Shown here: piece by piece, positions 58,816 through 64,000 of the stretch
Layout: each line of letters begins with the position of its first letter
Position numbering within the stretch: the first letter of the stretch is position 1
Origin: Carallia brachiata
Taxonomy: Eukaryota > Streptophyta > Magnoliopsida > Malpighiales > Rhizophoraceae
DNA length: 64,000 bases
Assembly (NCBI GenBank): GCA_021464245.1
Contig: JADCRB010000031.1
Span: 124,001 to 188,000 of the forward strand
Direction: 5' to 3'
Notes under the pieces: generated by a model
Seen by the model: the letters and a program-made list of their open reading frames with translations, nothing else
Database searches by the model: none
What the model was told of the DNA's origin: nothing
Translations under genes and position numbers: made by a program

Positions 58816-60580
58816 CTATTCTTATGCTCCACGTAACCAGGCCCGGATGGATTGAGATTTTAGGCCAGAGGTAAAACCGAGTAAGTGTGCATGAAATAGC
58901 GTTGTATTGAAGCACCAAACAACTGAAAAAGAAAGAAACGACCAAACATTTAAGTAAATTAGGAATTAAATTTTTTTGTTACTCATGTCAATTTTAATAT
59001 TAAAGAAGAGTGTGAGATTTATAAAAAAATTTAAAATTACTTTTATTAATTTGTGCCCAATAAATCATCTAATAAACACAAAAAAGACCAAAAAGAAAAA
59101 AAATGAAATGTTTCACTGGGGTGGATGGCTATCCTGTGAGCTGTACGAAGTAGAAGACATCATTTTTTTAAAAAAAAAAAACTTAATAAGTTCACTTAGA
59201 TAATTTTAAAGTAATTTTAAGATATTATAGACAGTTAAATGGTTTGATTTAAAAAAAATTAAAAAAATAGATAAATTATTAAATATTATTGATAATATAA
59301 TGTAGTTATTTTAAAATTAATTAAATAGAACTACTTAATGATACTCTGTTAAAAATTATTAGGTCGGCAGGCCTCTAATAGATCAGAATATTTCCATTCT
59401 TCCCTGCTTGTTTTACGATTAAGCTGCATCACTTGCACCAAATTGTATTCTCTGCTACTCTTTTCATTTTGTCAAATTATGTTTCTTCACATCGGCTAAA
59501 AAATTATCAACTTAAGATGACACTACCAAGTCTGAACGAATATTAGTACTCAATGTCTTTTACTTTGATGAAAATTTCTCTTTCGGATTTTAAAAAATTG
59601 CACTTTTTCTTCACATTTCAAATCCCATTTCGTCGTCTTGATCATGCTCCCCAAAATGTTTACGAGAACTCCTATTTATCTGTTCGTAGAAAGAAAACCC
59701 TTCGTTGAATCATATCCTCCTCTTGCCCCAAGAATGCATGGCACCCATTTTCTGCGCTGGCTTCAATTTCAATATTGAGCTCATTCCCACAAAAAGTCAC
59801 AATGGGGTGGCTGGATGCCATATAACCCCACGTACTGTGCCGACGACTATTCCGCCGAGTGATAAGAACTTGATTTTTCTTAAATAAAGTTTTAGCTATC
59901 TTTTACAAAGGAAGATGCTTAGACCAAATTACCGGGAGACTAATACAATTTTTGGAAACCGGGGCTCACACTAAAAAAAGTAGAAAAACATTGAAAGACA
60001 TAAAAAAAAATATCAATGATACAACTGTAAGATATAATTGTGAAACAATATTAATTTTTAGTATAATAAAAAATAACGTAATAATTTTTTATACCATATT
60101 TTATTAATTTTGTTATATAAATAATAATAACCGTTGTATTATTGATAAATTTTTTATCTATCACACTATGTCCTCCTAATGGAACTCAAAAAAAAAAAAA
60201 AAAAAGCCCCACGTACTGCCAGCCCACGGCGAGATTCCAGAGACAAAGGATCGTCAAAAGTCAACAAGATAGCACCAGGCTTCATTGATCAATGGAGACT
60301 TTAAGCAGTTAATTCCTGATAAAAGGCGAAGTTCATCTGAGACAATACGCCCCCTAATAAGAATTCAAATCCAAGTCCAGTAGCCATCCGCGGAACAGTT
60401 CTCTAATTCCACTAACTTTCCATGGATGAGTTCTCAAATTACAATGGCTATCGCATGGAAGAGTTCTATCGCCCAGCCAGAGTATAGAAATTCAAACCTC
60501 AAGATGCATTAATCTTCTTGTGACTCCTTAGAAATAAAATGTTCATACAGACAGCATAAGCAACAGGGATATTAATGCAA
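58816..60580. other. Spacer; possible inverted-repeat element at about 59.99-60.17 kb
   Basis: ATATCAATGATACAACTG (60011-60028) and the reverse complement of the sequence near 60130-60165, TTATCAATAATACAACGG, are inverted arms about 100 bp apart. The plus-strand frame 59705-59887 is not recognisable. No gene seen. Confidence 0.4.
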
Positions 60581-61070
60581 GGGATATGCATTAAAAAAAG
60601 TTCTAAACCTTTAGATTTTTTTTCATTTAAATTTTAAACCTTTTTAAAATTTCATTTCAGTTTTAAACATTTTAATTTTGCTCCAAATCAGTCCTTTCGT
60701 TAGTCAAACCGTTAAAAATTACTGTTCACTAACGGAAATTTTTTTAAAAAGGTAAAATACACTATTTAAATATTTTTTTATTATTAAATATTTATATTTT
60801 ACTCTCAAATAGTAACATGTAAGTTAAGATTTTAGATTTTTTATTTCTTATTTTATTTTTTTAAGATTATACAAAGTATTTCTGTTAACTAGTGAATTAA
60901 AATAGTGTATTTTACCTTTTTAAAAAAATTTCCGTTAGTGAACAGTAATTTTTAACGGTTTGACTAACGAAAGGACTAATTTAAAGTAAAATAAAAAGGT
61001 TTAGAACTGAAATAAAATTTTAAAAAGATTTAAAACTTAAATAAAAAAAATCTAAAGATTTACATATTCC
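60581..61070. mobile_element. MITE-4, Mutator-type miniature element with long inverted repeats
   Basis: 490 bp. It starts GGGATATGCA and ends TACATATTCC, flanked by ATTAATGCAA (60571-60580) and ATTAACGCAA (61071-61080), a 10 bp duplication with one mismatch. The inverted arms reach about 180 bp inward and are nearly perfect in the inner part: CCTTTCGTTAGTCAAACCGT followed by TAAAAATTACTGTTCACTAA on the left has its exact complement at about 60930-60980. The element can fold into a long hairpin. No coding capacity. Confidence 0.8.
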
Positions 61071-61080
61071 ATTAACGCAA

Positions 61081-62243
61081 GCCTTGGTCACAATGATTCA
61101 CTAAAAAATATTTTAATATTGACTCTTGCTTCTTTCCATTTTTGAATGGTTAAGCGCAGGATTTGCAACTTTTGTATCTTTCCTGCATTATACGAGGGGA
61201 AAAAAATTAAGAGTCAGAGCCACCTTGAAATTCGGAAGTCGTTTTTGAATATAACAAATAATTAATTTTAAATAAAAAATTAATATTTTATGTAATTAAA
61301 ATTTAATATTTGAATTTTTTAATACTCTAACTCTAAAACGGACGTGTATATGAAAGCACCACCTACCCTCAACTCACCAATCCTACGCGCTACAAGCTGA
61401 CTGCGAAGACACAAAAGTTGCACGGTCAGGCTTTGCCGCCTCAAGTTGTGTTTCTCTAAGAGCTTGGTTTAGGACTCGTATTATGCATCCACACATTTGG
61501 GCTATATGCTGTTAGTAAAGTACGAATATCTTTTAATGTTGTGTAATTATATGCATAAAATGTGAAAAAATAAATTTAAAATTTAAAATTAAATGAATAT
61601 TATACTAAAATTTAAAAATATAAATCACACATAATATGTATTAAAAAAATAAAATTTCTTAACTTTGAAATTTTTTTTAAACTTGAAAAATTTTTTCCCA
61701 AAAAAACAATTTTAGACAAATTATCAACGCGACTACATTGTTTGCATTTTCTTCCTTGCATATATGGGCCAAAACTTTTTCTCTTTCTCCAAAAAACTTA
61801 AGAGCCTTGTCACCTGAGAGACAAGATATTATGGCATTTCAGGGGATTAAATTTCTTCTAAGAACTCCATAGAAGAGTTGCCAGGCATCATCTATTTTTC
61901 CCACGTCTTCCGTACATGTCGACAAGGTAGGTGCAATGGTGCATACATAGACATTCAAGCAAAGGCCATTTCTAGTCGCTAGACCATTCTGACTTCTGAG
62001 CATAACCGCTGGAACGATTTTTTTTTTTTTTTCGCTTTCCAAATACGATGCCGTTTGGCACTAAACAACTCGCGGATTCAGAGCGTCAGAACTTTAGCTT
62101 TACACAATGTTGAAAAGAGAATTTGAATAAAAATGAACAGCAAAGCATGCATTTGGCTGCTGATGCTTTTTAACTCAATTCAGTACACATCCCTTTGCTG
62201 ACAACTTTTTTTTTCTTTGTTTTGGGTATAAAGATTGGTTTTT
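61081..62243. other. Spacer, no gene recognised
   Basis: The minus-strand frame 61839-62042 is unrecognised. The segment near 62.05-62.24 kb is probably 3' UTR of the carboxylase gene. Confidence 0.45.
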
Positions 62244-63935
62244 TTACATTCTAAATACCCCATATTTGGTATCTTCAGCGGGACGGTTCAAGGAAGCTGC
62301 TGAGATGCAAAAGCCTATGATTTTTCTTGTATCAGCAGGATCAATGATTCCATCGTCCCAGAGCCTTGCTGTGGAGTAATATGAATTCCCTTCTCTCTCG
62401 TACGCCTCCACGACCTTCGCCTTGAATCTGTCTTCTTCTTCCTTTGTCCACTGCACATGCATAGAATCCACACATTCGTAGGAATAAGCAGCACATCGTA
62501 AAACATTTTGGTGCTTCGAAATGATGGCGCATGGAAATTGTTAAGCTCACCTGATTTCCTTGCTTTTTCTTGTTTGCCTTTTCTATTTGGGACAGCACGC
62601 CAGCAGCCTGAGGATTGCCAAGTAAATCATCTTAAGTTTGTAAACACACTCTCCGTATAGATCCAGACAAAGTGACATCGTTATAATGCATAATTTGAGC
62701 TGAGAACTACGTATTCTGATGATACTTAACCCAAAAAGTGAATAACCTTTCTGGCAGAAATTTGATCCAAGTTAAATAAAAGTTTGGTTAACGGTCTATC
62801 ACACTATTTACTCGTTCATTTCAAAGCTAAAGGGCAGCATTTTAATGGCAATGGAGTCCCATGCAAGGATGCCTTAAAGCAGCAAGGATACCTGAGCACC
62901 GCCCATCACAGATATTCTAGCATTTGGCCATAGAAACATGAAATTGGGACTGTAAGCACGACCGCACATTGCATAATTTCCAGCGCCAAAGCTTCCGCCA
63001 ACAATGATAGTTACTTTGGGGACCTGTATAAGGATATTATGATCAATGAAATATAACTTCACCGAGCTTTTTTCAACTGGACATTTTCCAATGACTCAAA
63101 AACATAGGAGAAATAAGTAAGAGGAAGATTTGAAGTCTAGCAGCCAGTCAGATGTTTTTAATTTGAGAGACAAACATTCCCATATGTTTATGCATATTTA
63201 GCAGTTATAAAAAGAAGAAGAAAAGAGAACTTAAAAGGAGGAAGAAGAAAAAACCTTTGCACAGGAAACTGCCATGACCATTTTTGCACCAGATTTTGCT
63301 ATACCATTTGCCTCGGACCTTGAGCCAACCTATCAAACGAGAAGGCATCCACATTTCTGTCAACTAACATGGTTACCAACCCAGATATTCTTATTTAAAG
63401 CAAACAGAAAAGCTTCAAGGATAAGAACTTAAGGTTTCACTCTAAAAGATTTGGCTCTGAATCAGTTCATTCATAATCCATTCCCACAAACATTTTGTCT
63501 TCCAGTCATTTTAATCTACAATGCCCAATATTTGCTGAAACCTCATAGCAAGGGCACATAGTTTAGTGGCTGTTTTGCTGTCCCCTTTCACTTAAATTTC
63601 CCAGTCTAGATTGGTCAACTTTTGCCTAGGACCAAATATATTGAAAATAGTTGTGGAACACAAAAGTTATAAACAATCAATCAGTTAGGTTAGGCATTGC
63701 TCTTCTGATAACAGTAAGCACAAAGAGATCAGACAGCTATTGGAGTGATGGAGTAACCAAAATTGTGTACCATGAATCCAGTTATATTCTGAAGGAAGAC
63801 CAAAGGAATATTACGTTGAGTACACAATTCAATGAAATGGGCCCCTTTTAGTGCAGATTCATTGAACAATATCCCATTGTTTCCAAGGATGCCAACAGGT
63901 TGTCCAAAAATCTTAGCAAAACCTGTTACAAGAGT
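62244..63935 (-). CDS. MCCB: 3-methylcrotonyl-CoA carboxylase beta subunit, C-terminal part (gene runs off the right edge)
   Basis: Five exons visible on the minus strand: 63935-63771, 63329-63255, 63023-62892, 62607-62551 and 62450-62244, all in phase and without frameshifts. They encode about 211 C-terminal residues: [97 protein letters not shown], then [13 protein letters not shown] and the end [15 protein letters not shown]. This is the carboxyltransferase domain of MCCB. It transfers CO2 from biotin on the alpha subunit to 3-methylcrotonyl-CoA in mitochondrial leucine breakdown. The [17 protein letters not shown] and [11 protein letters not shown] loops mark the acyl-CoA site. The N-terminal exons and transit peptide lie beyond base 64000. 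One residue (Ser in ISAASLNRP) is extra compared with Arabidopsis. Confidence 0.93.
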
Positions 63936-64000
63936 CTGCAGAGATGTATTGTAATCAAATCACTCGTAAATATTTGAAAGGAAAAAAAAGCATTGATCCA

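Noticed and set aside
61839..62042. A 67-codon minus-strand frame 3' of MCCB
   Set aside because: No known domain, no splice link to MCCB, and it lies beyond the MCCB stop.
1..64000. CRISPR array, bacterial operon, integrated viral genome or rRNA
   Set aside because: No regularly spaced repeats of that type, no bacterial gene arrangement, no viral structural or replicase motifs and no rRNA-like conserved stretches were seen.

Overview
The window is nuclear DNA of a eudicot plant. Its genes are split by GT-AG introns, the spacers are very AT-rich, and the proteins match Arabidopsis families closely. A woody eudicot such as a citrus relative would fit, but the sequence alone does not fix the species. 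I found nine protein-coding genes, one of them cut by the right edge. There are no rRNA, tRNA, CRISPR or bacterial-type features.

Layout: HSA32, a heat-memory protein (minus, 2.5-5.9 kb); a DUF1218 four-helix membrane protein (plus, 9.3-10.6 kb); a GeBP/STOREKEEPER-type DNA-binding protein (minus, 13.4-15.0 kb); a repeat-rich gene desert (15-26.3 kb); a C-terminal-motor kinesin-14 of the ATK1 type (plus, 26.5-31.7 kb); the single-cysteine thioredoxin CXXS1 (plus, 33.5-35.8 kb); a DUF26 cysteine-rich secretory protein (plus, 40.3-41.2 kb); a DC1-domain protein (minus, 44.7-46.6 kb); a NYN-nuclease/LOTUS protein (minus, 53.9-55.5 kb); and the 3' part of the beta subunit of 3-methylcrotonyl-CoA carboxylase (minus, 62.2-64.0 kb). 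These genes form no operon or pathway. They are neighbours only.

The spacers hold well-bounded mobile elements. Four elements of about 490-500 bp share ends that read GG(G/A)ATATG. Three of them have clear 9-10 bp target duplications, which suggests a Mutator-type miniature element family. A fifth, 289 bp element with related ends lies in an intron of the DUF1218 gene. A 675 bp terminal-repeat retrotransposon in miniature (TRIM) lies beside the DUF26 gene. A separate Copia-like LTR carries a primer-binding site. A truncated retroposon at 15.6 kb has an 18 bp target duplication. A 2.6 kb segment at 16.9-19.5 kb is partly duplicated at 19.7-21.1 kb, and one copy carries an inverted-repeat element at a site that is empty in the other.

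A main caveat: four genes (GeBP-like, kinesin, DUF26, NYN/LOTUS) contain about ten small frame-breaking indels in otherwise well-conserved coding sequence, at least six of them in or beside A or C/G runs. Five genes have none. Residual assembly error is the simplest explanation, but decay of this allele cannot be excluded from the sequence.
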